NCBI GenBank assembly: GCA_964623885.1 | Contig: CAZUVM010000165.1 | Span: 1-36,409 of the forward strand | DNA length: 36,409 nucleotides | Reading direction: 5' to 3' | From: CAZUVM01 sp964623885 | Lineage (GTDB): Bacteria > Verrucomicrobiota > Verrucomicrobiia > Limisphaerales > UBA8199 | In this document: positions 7,311 through 18,100 of the stretch, one piece after another | Numbering within the stretch: position 1 is the stretch's first letter | How the letters are laid out: each line of letters opens with the position of its first letter | The notes under the pieces: generated by a model | Databases searched by the model: none | What the model saw: the letters and a program-made list of their open reading frames with translations, nothing else | What the model was told of the DNA's origin: nothing | Made by a program: the position numbers and the translations under genes

Positions 7311-9299
7311 ATGAGATTAAATCCGAATGGAGTTCTGGGTTTTGCTTTGCTGGCTTTGACGACATCGTCAATGATGGCGGCCGAGACGGTCTGGATTTCC
7401 GAACTCAATCTCGCGCCAATCATCCAGGGTTGGGGACGGCCGCAAGCGGATAAGGCCGTGACTGGCAAGCCGCTCTCCATTGCTGGCCAAAAGTTCGAGC
7501 GCGGATTGGGCACGCATGCGGACAGCCGGGTGCGGATCGATCTCAAAGGCGCAGCGGAGAAGTTTTCAGGGTTTGCGGGGGTAGACGATGGTGCCTCCAA
7601 AGACACGGCGAGGATCCTGTTCAAGGTCATAGGCGACGGTAAAACACTCTGGAAAGCCGGACCGATGAAACTTGGGGAACCTGCGCAACCTTTTGACCTT
7701 GATGCCAGGGGAATTAAAACACTGCTGCTCATCGCCGATTCCTCCGGTCATGGAGTGTCCTATGCCCACGCCGATTGGGCCGATGCAAAGCTGCTCATCA
7801 ATGGCGAACGCCCGGTTATAGTCGGTCCGCCACAGGAGGCCGCAGAAATCCTCACACCGCAGCCACCGGCATCCCCACGGATTAATGGCGCCCGGATTTT
7901 CGGCGTTCGGCCCGGGCACCCTTTCCTATTCACGATTCCGGCTACAGGAGTTCGGCCGATGAAGTTCAGCGTCGCCAATCTCCCGGAAGGGTTGGCGGTG
8001 GATCCGCAGACCGGCCAGATCGCTGGAAAGCTCACGAAACCCGCCGAATACGTTGTCACGCTTCATGCCTCAAATCACCTTGGTAGAGCCGAACGCACGT
8101 TCAAAATCGTCTGTGGAGATACGTTGGCGCTGACACCACACATGGGCTGGAACTCCTGGTATGTGTGGGAGAGCCGCGTTTCCGACCAAGCCATCCGGGA
8201 TGCGGCTGACGCGATGGCACGCAGCGGCTTGATTAACCACGGCTATCAGTATGTCAACATCGACGATTGTTGGAGCGTGAAACCTGGTTCACCCGATCCG
8301 AGTCTGGGTGGCGAATCGCGAGACCGTGAAGGCAAAGTGAATGCAAATAAGCGTTTTCCCGATATGAAAGCGTTGACGGATTACATTCACGGCAAAGGGT
8401 TAAAGGCAGGTATCTACACATCGCCCGGACCGCTCACTTGCGCCGGGTATGTTGCCGCCTGGCAACACGAGCAACTTGATGCGCAACGCTTTGCCGAGTG
8501 GGGTTTTGATTTTCTAAAATATGATTGGTGCTCTTACGGAAAGATCGCCAAAGACGGCAGCGTGCCTGAGCTCCAGAAACCGTATCGTCTCATGGGAGAA
8601 ATCCTCCACCATCTAGACCGCGATATGGTTTTCAACCTATGCCAGTACGGTATGGGCAGTGTTTGGGAATGGGGCAAGGAAGTCGGCGGCCATAGCTGGC
8701 GAACAGCCGGCGACCTCGGCGGGTCATTCCAAGGAATCCCAGTGGCTTTGTTCCGCGATGGATTCGATGTTTATGCCCGCGATCACCTCGAGAAATATGG
8801 TGGCCCGGGCGCGTGGAATGATCCGGATTACCTCCTGCTTGGGTACATTAGCAACTGGAAAGGCGGCATGTCCCCTACCCCACTCACACCGAATGAACAG
8901 TACACACATGTGTCGCTTTGGTGCCTGGTGGCTGCTCCCTTGATCTTCAGCGGTGACATAACACGATTGGACGAGTTCACCTTGAGCCTGCTGACAAACG
9001 ATGAAGTTTTAGACGTTGATCAAGATCCTCTGGGCAAACCGGGACGGCGAGTTTGGCAGGGTGATGATCTCGAAGTCTGGGCCAAAGATCTAGAGGATGG
9101 CTCCAAAGCGGCTGGATTGTTTAACCGCGGAGAAATGGAATCAAATGTTACAGCCAAATGGGCTGACCTGGGTCTCAAAGGTAACCAGCTTGTGCGTGAT
9201 CTATGGCGCCAGAAGGAGCTTGGATCTTTTTCGTCGGAATTCAAAGCCACCGTGCCGCGGCATGGAGTGGTGCTAGTGCGCATCAGGCCGGTTGGTTAG
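7311..9299 (+). CDS. Secreted alpha-galactosidase, GH27, with NPCBM and He_PIG domains
   Basis: A 662-residue protein from the ATG at 7311. The frame is open back to a GTG at 7263, but that start overlaps the preceding gene and spoils the signal peptide. Order: signal peptide 1-24; NPCBM carbohydrate-binding domain about 25-165 (ERGLGTHADSRV is typical); a He_PIG-associated segment near 188-218 (RINGARIFGVRPGHPFLF) and an Ig-like He_PIG domain to about 268; GH27 barrel from about 272 (HMGWNSWY, NIDDCWS). The nucleophile is Asp405 in KYDWC and the acid/base Asp468 in WRTAGD, 63 residues apart as in known GH27 enzymes. It should release terminal alpha-galactose (or alpha-N-acetylgalactosamine) outside the cytoplasm. 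It begins 13 bases after the oxidoreductase stop. Confidence 0.93.
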   Translation: MRLNPNGVLGFALLALTTSSMMAAETVWISELNLAPIIQGWGRPQADKAVTGKPLSIAGQKFERGLGTHADSRVRIDLKGAAEKFSGFAGVDDGASKDTARILFKVIGDGKTLWKAGPMKLGEPAQPFDLDARGIKTLLLIADSSGHGVSYAHADWADAKLLINGERPVIVGPPQEAAEILTPQPPASPRINGARIFGVRPGHPFLFTIPATGVRPMKFSVANLPEGLAVDPQTGQIAGKLTKPAEYVVTLHASNHLGRAERTFKIVCGDTLALTPHMGWNSWYVWESRVSDQAIRDAADAMARSGLINHGYQYVNIDDCWSVKPGSPDPSLGGESRDREGKVNANKRFPDMKALTDYIHGKGLKAGIYTSPGPLTCAGYVAAWQHEQLDAQRFAEWGFDFLKYDWCSYGKIAKDGSVPELQKPYRLMGEILHHLDRDMVFNLCQYGMGSVWEWGKEVGGHSWRTAGDLGGSFQGIPVALFRDGFDVYARDHLEKYGGPGAWNDPDYLLLGYISNWKGGMSPTPLTPNEQYTHVSLWCLVAAPLIFSGDITRLDEFTLSLLTNDEVLDVDQDPLGKPGRRVWQGDDLEVWAKDLEDGSKAAGLFNRGEMESNVTAKWADLGLKGNQLVRDLWRQKELGSFSSEFKATVPRHGVVLVRIRPVG

Positions 9300-9403
9300 C
9301 AAGGAGGTCCTGCCTAAACCGCGTAAGCGCTAAGCGCGTCAACTGGCATTTATCGGACCAATGTCATACAACTTTGGCATCAGAGTTGCTCTTTACTGTG
9401 TTT

Positions 9404-10480
9404 GTGAACAGCGTGCCGCCACCATTGCCGATTAGGATCGAGCCTTCAGAGCCTAGCACTTTTCCACGCCAGGCCGCCAACGCCTGCCTGGCAGCGCCCC
9501 TAATCATGATTGCACTTTCGATGTGCATGTCTTCTGTGCTGCAGAACCATCGAGACGGCTCGGGACGCTCAGTCCTGCTGGTTTTTGGAGCGGCTTATTG
9601 CCTGCTGGTTCTGGGAGGCATTGTCCTGGGCATCTTGTCCCTTGCCCTTGCGAAATCGGAGCAACGGGGCGCAGTAATTCCTCGGGCCGTGATCGGTTTA
9701 GTCCTGAGCGGCTTATTGGTGGCGATTGCTGTGCCAAATTTTATTCGCGCACGCAGTCTGGCGCTGCAGCGCAAACAGGCACTTGAGGATGTGCACGCCG
9801 CGGCGGAGGAGTATCGCGCGCAAGCGGCAGCGTCACTCACCAACACACACCAACACCCTGTGGATTCGCAGCAACTGCAGCAATCCCTCAACCGTGCTGC
9901 CAATAAAACTTCAGGCGAAACAGCCGCATTACTGCGGGCCAGCCAGATCTATTTAGGTCACATGCAAGCCTGTCAGCGCAATTACGAACAAGCCTCACGC
10001 GCGGTGCTTGCCGCAAAGGTGCTCAGCGCCGCGAATTTGCAGAAGCGCGGACAGATTCAGGATCGTAAGACTTTGGTTCTGGCCTTCCTGAACGCGAACG
10101 ACAGTTTCAAGGCGTTCCTGAAGAATGGAGAAGCCCATTACCTCAAAGAATTGGGGAATTTCAACATATCCGCGGAGCAAAGAGAAGCGGCCGTCGCCGG
10201 GTTTCGCAGGACCTTCACGGTCCAAGCGCCCGTCATCATTGAGATTCGGGAAGCGGACGATCGCATGGGCGAGGCCATGCTGGGCGTGCTGAACCTGTTG
10301 GATGCGCAGTGGGGAAAATGGCGCTACGATACGCAGGCGGAGTTAGTGAGGTTCGAGGATCATGGAGCAGTCAGCCAATACAACTCGCTACTGGCAGAGA
10401 TTAATGACGCCGCGACAAAGCAGGCTTCAGCTCAGAAGCGTCTTGCGGGCGTCCTAAGTGGCCCGAGTACCGCAATGTAG
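9404..10480 (+). CDS. Membrane protein with DUF4190-like N-terminal region
   Basis: The GTG at 9404 gives a 358-residue protein starting MNSVPPPLP, a proline-rich opening common in verrucomicrobial membrane proteins. The longest frame starts at 9203 inside the alpha-galactosidase gene and is rejected. Membrane segments lie at about 25-45, 56-83 and 92-112; the last two have the glycine-rich DUF4190 look (GGIVLGILSLALAK). The third ends LLVAIAVPNFIRAR, which copies the N-terminal helix of type IV pilins although it is internal. The remaining 240 residues are alanine-, glutamine- and glutamate-rich, probably helical and coiled. Function unknown. It is separated from the GH27 gene by 104 bases. 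Confidence 0.75.
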   Translation: MNSVPPPLPIRIEPSEPSTFPRQAANACLAAPLIMIALSMCMSSVLQNHRDGSGRSVLLVFGAAYCLLVLGGIVLGILSLALAKSEQRGAVIPRAVIGLVLSGLLVAIAVPNFIRARSLALQRKQALEDVHAAAEEYRAQAAASLTNTHQHPVDSQQLQQSLNRAANKTSGETAALLRASQIYLGHMQACQRNYEQASRAVLAAKVLSAANLQKRGQIQDRKTLVLAFLNANDSFKAFLKNGEAHYLKELGNFNISAEQREAAVAGFRRTFTVQAPVIIEIREADDRMGEAMLGVLNLLDAQWGKWRYDTQAELVRFEDHGAVSQYNSLLAEINDAATKQASAQKRLAGVLSGPSTAM

Positions 10481-10670
10481 GCTCGACCCGACATAGGATG
10501 CTGGGTGAATACCCCCGGACGAGCAGTCTTTATCCCATGCAGCGCTAGCTTCGTCCCTCATCTGCAATGGCTCATCCCGAGGTTAGTGGCTTCAGACTTC
10601 CTGTGCTGAATAAAGCCATTGCCGTCAGCTTCTAATAAGATATTTTGTCCCGGCTTGCGGGCAGTTACTT

Positions 10671-11969
10671 GTGAATGTTGAACTTAAAACCGAAGTCAGC
10701 CCGCCATCCCGTGGTCGAATGGATATGGACAACGTCCCCGTAAAGAAGCGCCGCACCGGACCGTACATTTTCCTCGGCGTGATTGCGGTGGCCGTACTTG
10801 TGGCCTTGGCGGCCGCCTGGGCCAAGCGGCATCAAATGACCCAGGCCAATGGCGGCGCCATGGGGGCGGGCCGCGGTGGCATGAGCAATGCCCCAGTCCC
10901 GATTGTGCCCGGCATCGTTGAACAGAAAAACGTGCCTATCTATCTTGATGGCCTCGGAACCGTTCAGGCGTTCAACACCGTCACGAGCCGCTCACGGGTC
11001 GATGGGCAGGTGCAGCGCATTGCTTTTGTTGAGGGGCAGGATGTGCGGGCGGGCGATCTCCTGGCTCAAATCGATCCGGCCCCGTTTCAAGCCCAACTCG
11101 ATCAGAACATCGCCAAAAAAGCGCAGGATGAAGCCCAACTCGCGGTTGCGAAGCTCACGCTTAGCCGCGATACACAGTTGCTAAAGGATAAAATTCTGGC
11201 CCAGCAGGACTATGACACGCAACAAGCGCTCGTTGACCAGCTACAGGCAACCGTTCAAGGCGATCAAGCCGCTATTGATAGTGCTCGCGTCCAACTCACC
11301 TACACGAGCATTACTTCCCCCCTGGACGGCCGGACGGGGATCCGCCAGGTAGACCAGGGAAACATTGTGCATGCTACCGACGCCAATGGGATTGTGGTAC
11401 TCACCCAAATGCGACCGATCTCAGTTGTGTTCACATTGCCGGAACAGAATCTGATACAGATCCAACAGCACTCGACTGCCGGCGAACCCTTGTCGGTCCT
11501 GGCCGTGGCGCGCGATGACCGCACCACGCTGGGTGAAGGCAAGCTGGCGGTTATCGACAATCAGATCGACGTTACGACCGGCACAATTCGGCTTAAAGCC
11601 ACGTTCCCTAACGACAGCTTACGCCTTTGGCCAGGCCAGTTTGTCAATGCTCGTCTTTTGCTGACCACGGTCACCAACGGCGTGGTCGTGCCGGCCAGCG
11701 TCGTTCAGCGTGGACCGGACGGCACTTTTGCTTTTGTGATCAATAATGATCAGACCGCGCAGTTGCGCCCGATCAAAGTAGGGCAGATCGAACAAGGCCA
11801 GGCTCTAATCGATTCCGGCCTGACTGCGGGAGAGCGGGTTGTGGTTGACGGCCAGTATAAACTCCAGCCTGGCGCCAGGGTAAAGCTCCCTGACCAAAGT
11901 GGCAACGCCGCAGAACCGGCCCAAAAAACCGCCAAGCAACCGCACCCGTTAAAGCCTCAAGCACAGTGA
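10671..11969 (+). CDS. RND efflux periplasmic adaptor subunit (MdtA-like)
   Basis: Membrane-fusion protein of 432 residues from the GTG at 10671; an ATG at 10719 would give a shorter but equally plausible protein. A basic KKRR stretch precedes a membrane anchor at about 33-49. A short glycine-rich linker leads into the barrel-sandwich (DGLGTVQAFNTVTSRSRVDG, with VEGQDVRAGDLLAQIDP), a helical hairpin around 145-205, a second lipoyl half (YTSITSPLDGRTG) and a beta-barrel with the typical LWPGQFVNARL and ...VVVPASVVQRG. It should link the inner-membrane pump to an outer-membrane channel. First gene of the efflux operon, with the permease starting 21 bases after its stop. Confidence 0.93.
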   Translation: MNVELKTEVSPPSRGRMDMDNVPVKKRRTGPYIFLGVIAVAVLVALAAAWAKRHQMTQANGGAMGAGRGGMSNAPVPIVPGIVEQKNVPIYLDGLGTVQAFNTVTSRSRVDGQVQRIAFVEGQDVRAGDLLAQIDPAPFQAQLDQNIAKKAQDEAQLAVAKLTLSRDTQLLKDKILAQQDYDTQQALVDQLQATVQGDQAAIDSARVQLTYTSITSPLDGRTGIRQVDQGNIVHATDANGIVVLTQMRPISVVFTLPEQNLIQIQQHSTAGEPLSVLAVARDDRTTLGEGKLAVIDNQIDVTTGTIRLKATFPNDSLRLWPGQFVNARLLLTTVTNGVVVPASVVQRGPDGTFAFVINNDQTAQLRPIKVGQIEQGQALIDSGLTAGERVVVDGQYKLQPGARVKLPDQSGNAAEPAQKTAKQPHPLKPQAQ

Positions 11970-11990
11970 CCGCTTAACTCCTCTCCGATC

Positions 11991-14900
11991 GTGAGCATCA
12001 GCGAGCCATTCATTCGGCGCCCGATCGCGACTTCACTTCTTATGGCCGGCGTGGTGCTTATGGGTCTGCTTGGGTATCTTCTCCTACCTGTCTCCGCGCT
12101 GCCGCCGGTCGATTTTCCGACTATCCAGGTCACTGCCCAATATCCGGGTGCCGCGCCCGATGTCATGGCATCCTCAGTTACTACGCCGCTGGAGCGCCAA
12201 TTTGGCCAGATTAGCGGGCTGGCGTTGATGACCTCGATTAGCTCGTTCGGTAATTCGGCGATTACCCTCCAGTTCGACCTTGATCGCGATATCGATGCCG
12301 GGGCTCAGGATGTGCAGGCGGCCATGAACGCCGCCAACGGCGTGTTACCACGCATGCCCAATCCGCCCACGTACAGCAAGGTGAATCCCGCTGATACACC
12401 GATTTTAACGCTATCCATCACATCGGACACTCTGCCTTTGGAAAAAGTGAACGACCTGGCGGATACAGTTTTGGCCCAGAAACTGAGTGAAGTCAGCGGC
12501 GTCGGCCTCGTGACCATTGAAGGCAATCAAAAACCGGCGGTTCGCGTGCGCATGAACCCCACCGCACTCGCCTCGATGAGCCTCGGATTTGAGGACGTTC
12601 GGTCGGCACTGGTCGCCAACAATGTTAATGCTCCCAAAGGTTCTTTCGATGGCGCCCGCCAATCTTATGCGATCGGCGCCAACGATCAGATATTTTCCGC
12701 GGCGGATTACGCCGATGTCATTGTCGCTTATCGCAACGGCTCTCCCGTGCGATTACGGGATCTCGGTGAAGTTATCGACAACGTTGAAAACGTGCGCCTC
12801 GCGGGCTGGGTTGGCCAGAAACCCTCGGTCATTCTGGATATCCAGCGGCAACCCGGCGCGAATATCATCGAGACCGCTAACCGAGTCAAAGCTTTGCTGC
12901 CGCGGTTGCGGGCGTCCATCCCTCCGTCCGTGAATGTATCGATCCTCGCCGACCGAACGGAAACCATTCGGGCCTCGGTCCGCGACGTTCAGTTTACGCT
13001 GTTATTGACCGTGGCTTTGGTTGTGATGGTGATTTTCGTATTTCTGCGGAAACTCTGGGCTACCATCATTCCCAGTGTCGCTCTGCCACTGGCGATTATC
13101 GGAACATTTGGGGTGATGAAGCTGGTCGGGTTCAGCCTGGACAATCTTTCGCTGATGGCTCTGACCATCGCGACAGGGTTCGTTGTGGACGACGCCATTG
13201 TGATGATCGAAAACATTGTGCGCTTCATCGAAGACGGCGAAAAGCCTCTCGATGCCGCCCTCAAAGGCGCCAAACAGATCGGCTTCACAGTAATATCGCT
13301 GAGCTTCTCCCTGGTTGCCGTGTTCATTCCCTTGATCTTCATGACGGGGATCGTTGGACGACTTTTTCGGGAGTTTGCGATCACACTCAGCATCTCGGTG
13401 ATGGTTTCGGCGATTGTCTCGCTCACGCTGACTCCGATGATGTGCGCGCGGCTGCTGAAACCCGAAGAGAAACAGGAGCACGGACGTTTATTCAATGCGA
13501 CCGAACGCTTCTTCAAAGGCATGCTCGACCTGTATGAACGCGGTTTGCAATGGGTATTGCGGCATCAGTTCCTGGTGGTGATGGTGGCCGCGATCACTCT
13601 GGTCGCCACCGTCTGGCTTTACGTGATGATCCCTAAGGGACTGCTGCCGCAGCAGGACACCGGCATGATCCTGGGCATTACTGACGCCGGCCAGACTATT
13701 TCCTTCCGCGCAATGGTCGATCGACAACGTCAACTGGTGGACCGAGTATTAAAGGATGCCGATGTCGTGAGCGTGGCATCGTTTGTAGGAGGTGGCACGG
13801 TAAACCCCACGATGAATACCGGCCGTTTGTACATCGGCCTCAAACCTCGCGACCAACGCCAGGCCAGCGCCAACGAGATTATCGAACGGCTCCGAGAAGC
13901 CACGGCTGATGTCGAGGGCATTTCGCTGTTCATGCAAGCCGTCCAGGACGTGCAAATCGACAGTCGCGTGAGCCGCACGCAATATCAATATACCCTGCAG
14001 GATGCCGATGAAACGGAGCTTTCGCAGTGGGCAGCTAAACTCATGAATCAGCTCCGTACCCTGCCTGAACTCACCGATGTGGCCAGCGACGAGCAACCCG
14101 GCGGCCTTCAGGCGAATATTGTGGTGGATCGCCAAAAGGCGTCGCGGCTCAACGTGCTGCCGCAAGCCATTGACGACACTTTGTATGATGCGTTCGGCCA
14201 ACGTCAGGTCTCAACTATCTTCACCCAACTAAACCAATATCGCGTCGTCCTCGAAGCCGATCCCCGGTTCCAACTCACGCCAAGCACGCTCGACAAGATC
14301 TACGTCAAATCATCGATCGGCGCCGCGGTGCCGTTGACCGCGTTCGCTCACATAAAAACGGAAAGCGCACCGCTCACGATTACGCATCAAGGGCAATTCC
14401 CGGCAATTACCCTCTCATTCAATCTCCGCCCGGGCGCGTCGCTTGGCGAAGCGGTCAAAGCTATCCAACAAACTGAGCAGCAAATTGGGCTTCCGGAAAC
14501 CGTCGTGACGACATTTTCGGGCAGCGCCGCTGAATTTCGTTCGTCACTTAAGAGCGAGCCGTTTCTGCTCCTGGCTGCTGTCATCGTAATCTACATCGTG
14601 CTCGGAGTTTTGTACGAGAGCTACATCCATCCCATCACGATCCTCTCGAGCCTGCCCTCAGCGGGAGTAGGCGCCTTGTTAGCATTAATGCTGACTGGTA
14701 ACGATCTTTCACTCATTTCGCTGATTGGCATTGTCCTCTTGATCGGCATCGTTCAGAAAAACGCCATCATGATGATTGATTTTGCACTCGAGGCCGAGCG
14801 CACAGAAGGTTTGCCGCCGGAACGCTCCATCTACCAGGCTTGCCTGCTCCGTTTTCGGCCGATCATGATGACCACCATGGCCGCTTTGCTGGGAGCCTTG

Positions 14901-15104
14901 CCCCTGGCGCTTCAGCACGGGTCCGGTTCGGAACTCCGCCGGCCAATGGGTATCGCCATTGTCGGCGGGCTCCTGCTCTCCCAGTTTATCACCCTCTATA
15001 CCACACCGGTCGTCTATCTCTATATGGACCGATTCGGCGATTGGATCCGGCGCTCGCGCATCGCCAGGCATTTGCCAGAACCCAGAGCCGCAGAAGGGAT
15101 CTGA
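11991..15104 (+). CDS. RND multidrug efflux permease, HAE1 type, first of two (MdtB-like)
   Basis: A full-length, 1037-residue inner-membrane RND transporter of the AcrB/MdtB/MdtC type, starting at GTG with SEPFIRRPIATSLLMAG. Twelve membrane segments are expected, with two large periplasmic loops after TM1 and TM7. The proton-relay residues are present: Asp400-Asp401 in FVVDDAIVMIEN and Lys923 in IVQKNAIMMIDF, so it should be an active proton antiporter. The N-terminal motif PPVDFPTIQV and the LERQFGQISGL motif are family hallmarks. It is 15 bases upstream of a second permease of nearly the same length. Confidence 0.95.
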   Translation: MSISEPFIRRPIATSLLMAGVVLMGLLGYLLLPVSALPPVDFPTIQVTAQYPGAAPDVMASSVTTPLERQFGQISGLALMTSISSFGNSAITLQFDLDRDIDAGAQDVQAAMNAANGVLPRMPNPPTYSKVNPADTPILTLSITSDTLPLEKVNDLADTVLAQKLSEVSGVGLVTIEGNQKPAVRVRMNPTALASMSLGFEDVRSALVANNVNAPKGSFDGARQSYAIGANDQIFSAADYADVIVAYRNGSPVRLRDLGEVIDNVENVRLAGWVGQKPSVILDIQRQPGANIIETANRVKALLPRLRASIPPSVNVSILADRTETIRASVRDVQFTLLLTVALVVMVIFVFLRKLWATIIPSVALPLAIIGTFGVMKLVGFSLDNLSLMALTIATGFVVDDAIVMIENIVRFIEDGEKPLDAALKGAKQIGFTVISLSFSLVAVFIPLIFMTGIVGRLFREFAITLSISVMVSAIVSLTLTPMMCARLLKPEEKQEHGRLFNATERFFKGMLDLYERGLQWVLRHQFLVVMVAAITLVATVWLYVMIPKGLLPQQDTGMILGITDAGQTISFRAMVDRQRQLVDRVLKDADVVSVASFVGGGTVNPTMNTGRLYIGLKPRDQRQASANEIIERLREATADVEGISLFMQAVQDVQIDSRVSRTQYQYTLQDADETELSQWAAKLMNQLRTLPELTDVASDEQPGGLQANIVVDRQKASRLNVLPQAIDDTLYDAFGQRQVSTIFTQLNQYRVVLEADPRFQLTPSTLDKIYVKSSIGAAVPLTAFAHIKTESAPLTITHQGQFPAITLSFNLRPGASLGEAVKAIQQTEQQIGLPETVVTTFSGSAAEFRSSLKSEPFLLLAAVIVIYIVLGVLYESYIHPITILSSLPSAGVGALLALMLTGNDLSLISLIGIVLLIGIVQKNAIMMIDFALEAERTEGLPPERSIYQACLLRFRPIMMTTMAALLGALPLALQHGSGSELRRPMGIAIVGGLLLSQFITLYTTPVVYLYMDRFGDWIRRSRIARHLPEPRAAEGI

Positions 15105-15119
15105 ACACCCGCTCGTGCC

Positions 15120-18100
15120 GTGGCAAGTCTAAGCGAACCTTTCATCCGGAGACCGGTAGGCACGTCGCTGCTGGCCGCCGGGCTGTTTATGTCGGGTGTC
15201 GTGGCGTATTATTCGCTGCCGGTTGCTCCGATCCCAAGAGTGGATTTCCCCATGATTACGGTTCAGGCGTCCCTGCCCGGCGCCGATCCAGCCACGGTTG
15301 CCTCAACGCTTGCCGCACCTCTGGAACGGCGGCTCGGTCAAATCTCAGGGGTTTCGGAGATCACTTCAGTTAGCACTCTCGGCGGGACCGCCATTAGCAT
15401 TCAATTCAATTTGGACCGCAGCGTCGACCGTGCGGCGCGTGACGTGCAGGCGGCGATTAACGCAGCTGCAGGCGATCTACCCGCCAACTTGCCCGCCCCG
15501 CCCACCTATCGAAAGGTCAATCCTGCTGATTCTCCGGTCATGATTCTGGCAATGACATCCGATACCATGCCATCGACTCAGGTCTATGATTATGGTGATT
15601 CGATTATCGCGCAGCGGCTTAGCCAGGTCGAAGGCGTCAGCCAGGTCATCATCAGCGGCGCCGCAAAAGATGCGATTCGCGTGCAAGTCAATCCGGCTAC
15701 GCTGGCGTCGGCCAATCTCAGCATGGAAGACGTTCGGACCAACCTTGGCCAGGTGAATGTGGACGAGCCAAAGGGTAGCCTCGAAGGACATGGTCTCTCC
15801 TACACGCTCGATAGCAACGATCAACTCCTCGAAGCCGACGAATATCAAAAACTTGTGCTCGCGGAGAAACCTCGCGGTCCAGTTCGGCTTTCGGCTATGG
15901 GCAGGGCCATAGAAAGCGTTGAGAACACCCTTCAGGCGGGTTGGGCGGGCACGAATACCGCTGTCCTGGTGATCATTTTCAAACAGTCCGATGCCAACGT
16001 CATCGAAACGGTCCAGCGCATTAAGCGTGAGTTGCCGCACCTGGCCGAATGGATTCCACCGTCTGTTCATATCAGCGCCTTAAGCGACCGCACGAGAACG
16101 ATCGAAGCCTCGGTCAAGGAGGTTCAGATTTCGTTGGGACTCAGCATCGCGCTTGTCATTATGGTGATGTTCCTCTTCCTGCGCCGGTTTTGGCCGACAT
16201 TCATCGCCAGCATCACCGTGCCGCTCTGCCTCACGGGAACTGCCACGGGCATGTACTTCTGCCGCTACAGCCTTGATAACCTCTCCCTGATGGCCATCAC
16301 CATCTCGGTCGGCTTTGTTGTCGATGATGCGATCGTCGTGATCGAAAATATCTTTCGCCACATCGAGCATGGGGAGCCGGTTTTCGAAGCTGCTCTTAAA
16401 GGCGCGCGCCAGATTGGCTTTACGATTATTTCTATGACCACTTCCCTGGTCGCCGTCTTTATCCCGCTGCTCTTCATGGGCGGCTTGGTTGGCCGTTTGC
16501 TGCACGAGTTCGCGGTCACTCTCAGCATGGCGGTTCTGATCTCCGGAGTTCTGTCCCTGACGCTTACGCCCATGATGTGCTCGCGCTTCTTGCGTCCTGA
16601 ATCCGCCTATGGCAAGCCGGGTGTTTTCTACCGGTTCAGCGAGGGAGTGTTCAATGTTCTGCTCGACGGCTATAGCGCCGCTCTCCGTTGGGTGTTGCGC
16701 CACCAATTCATCATGCTCGGGGTGTTCTTGGCCACCCTGGTCGCCACTGTCCTTCTATACGCCGTAGTGCCCAAGGGCTTCATGCCTCAGCAGGACACCG
16801 GTTCTATCATGGGCACCACCGAAGCCTCCCAGGACATCTCCTTTCAGGCCATGTCAGCCCTTCAGCGGGAAGTTTTGGCCATCGTTATTGCCGATCCGGC
16901 GGTCGAAACGGTGGGCTCCTTCGTCAGCGGCAGCGGCAATTCAACCGTCAACACCGGCCGAATGTTCATTACGCTTAAACCCATCGAACAACGCCACATT
17001 ACCGCCGATCAGGTCATCAACCGGCTGCGGCGCCGGTTGACTGGTTTGCCGGGCATTACTCTGTTTATGCAAGCCTCCCAAGACATTCGGGTTGGCGGCC
17101 GGATGAGCAAGGCGCAGTATCAATATGCCCTGCAATCGACGGACCTGGATGAGTTGAAGTATTGGTCCTCTACGCTGCTCAGCAAACTGCGGCAAAATCG
17201 GCTTTTGCGGGATGTTACCAGCGATCAACTTACCGGCGGCTTGCAAATGAATGTCGTTGTTGACCGGGATGCCGCCGCGCGTCTCGGTATTTCTCCGGGA
17301 GCGATTGATAGCACGCTCTACGACGCGTTCGGCCAACGCCAGGTTTCCACCCTCTACAAGCGATTCAATCAGCACTTCGTCGTTCTGGAAGCCGAACCTC
17401 GGTTCCTAACCGACCCTGAATCGTTGAAGAAGATTTTCGTGCGTTCCTCCACTGGCCAACTGGTTCCGCTTTCGGCCGTCGCGAAGTTTCAACCCGGGAA
17501 CGCTTATCTATCCGTCAACCATCAGGGCCAGTTTGCCGCGGTCACCCTGTCGTTTAACCTCGCTCCTGGTGCTTCCCTGGGTGAGGCGACGGAAACCGTT
17601 CAACAAGCCGTCGACGAACTCCACATCCCGGCCAGCGTGCAGGGGAGCTTCCAGGGCACTGCCCAAGTCTTCAAAGCCTCTGTTGCGAGCACCCCCTTAC
17701 TCGTGTTGGCGGCCTTGGTTGCGGTTTACGTTGTGCTGGGAATGCTCTACGAAAGCCTCATTCACCCGATTACCATCCTTTCCACTCTGCCTTCTGCCGG
17801 TGTCGGCGCGCTCCTCGCGCTCATGGCAACCGGGCTCGAACTTTCACTCGTCTCATTCATCGGCATTATCCTGCTTATAGGCATCGTGAAGAAAAACGCC
17901 ATCCTTATGATCGATTTTGCCATCGAAGCCGAACGCGCCGAAAACGCCAACCCCGAAGATGCGATCTATCGCGCCTGCCTTATTCGGTTTCGCCCTATAA
18001 TGATGACTACGTTAGCAGCCATGTTTGGTGCGGTGCCGCTGGCTATCGGCATCGGCGCCGGCTCTGAGCTTCGGCAACCTTTGGGCGTTGCCATCGTCGG

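Noticed and set aside
9203..9403. Upstream extension of the DUF4190-like gene
   Set aside because: It would overlap the alpha-galactosidase by almost 100 bases, and the added residues are a shifted reading of that gene.
16080..16706. 208-residue minus-strand frame
   Set aside because: Antisense to the second permease; His-, Asp- and Arg-rich sequence is what the reverse of membrane-segment codons gives.
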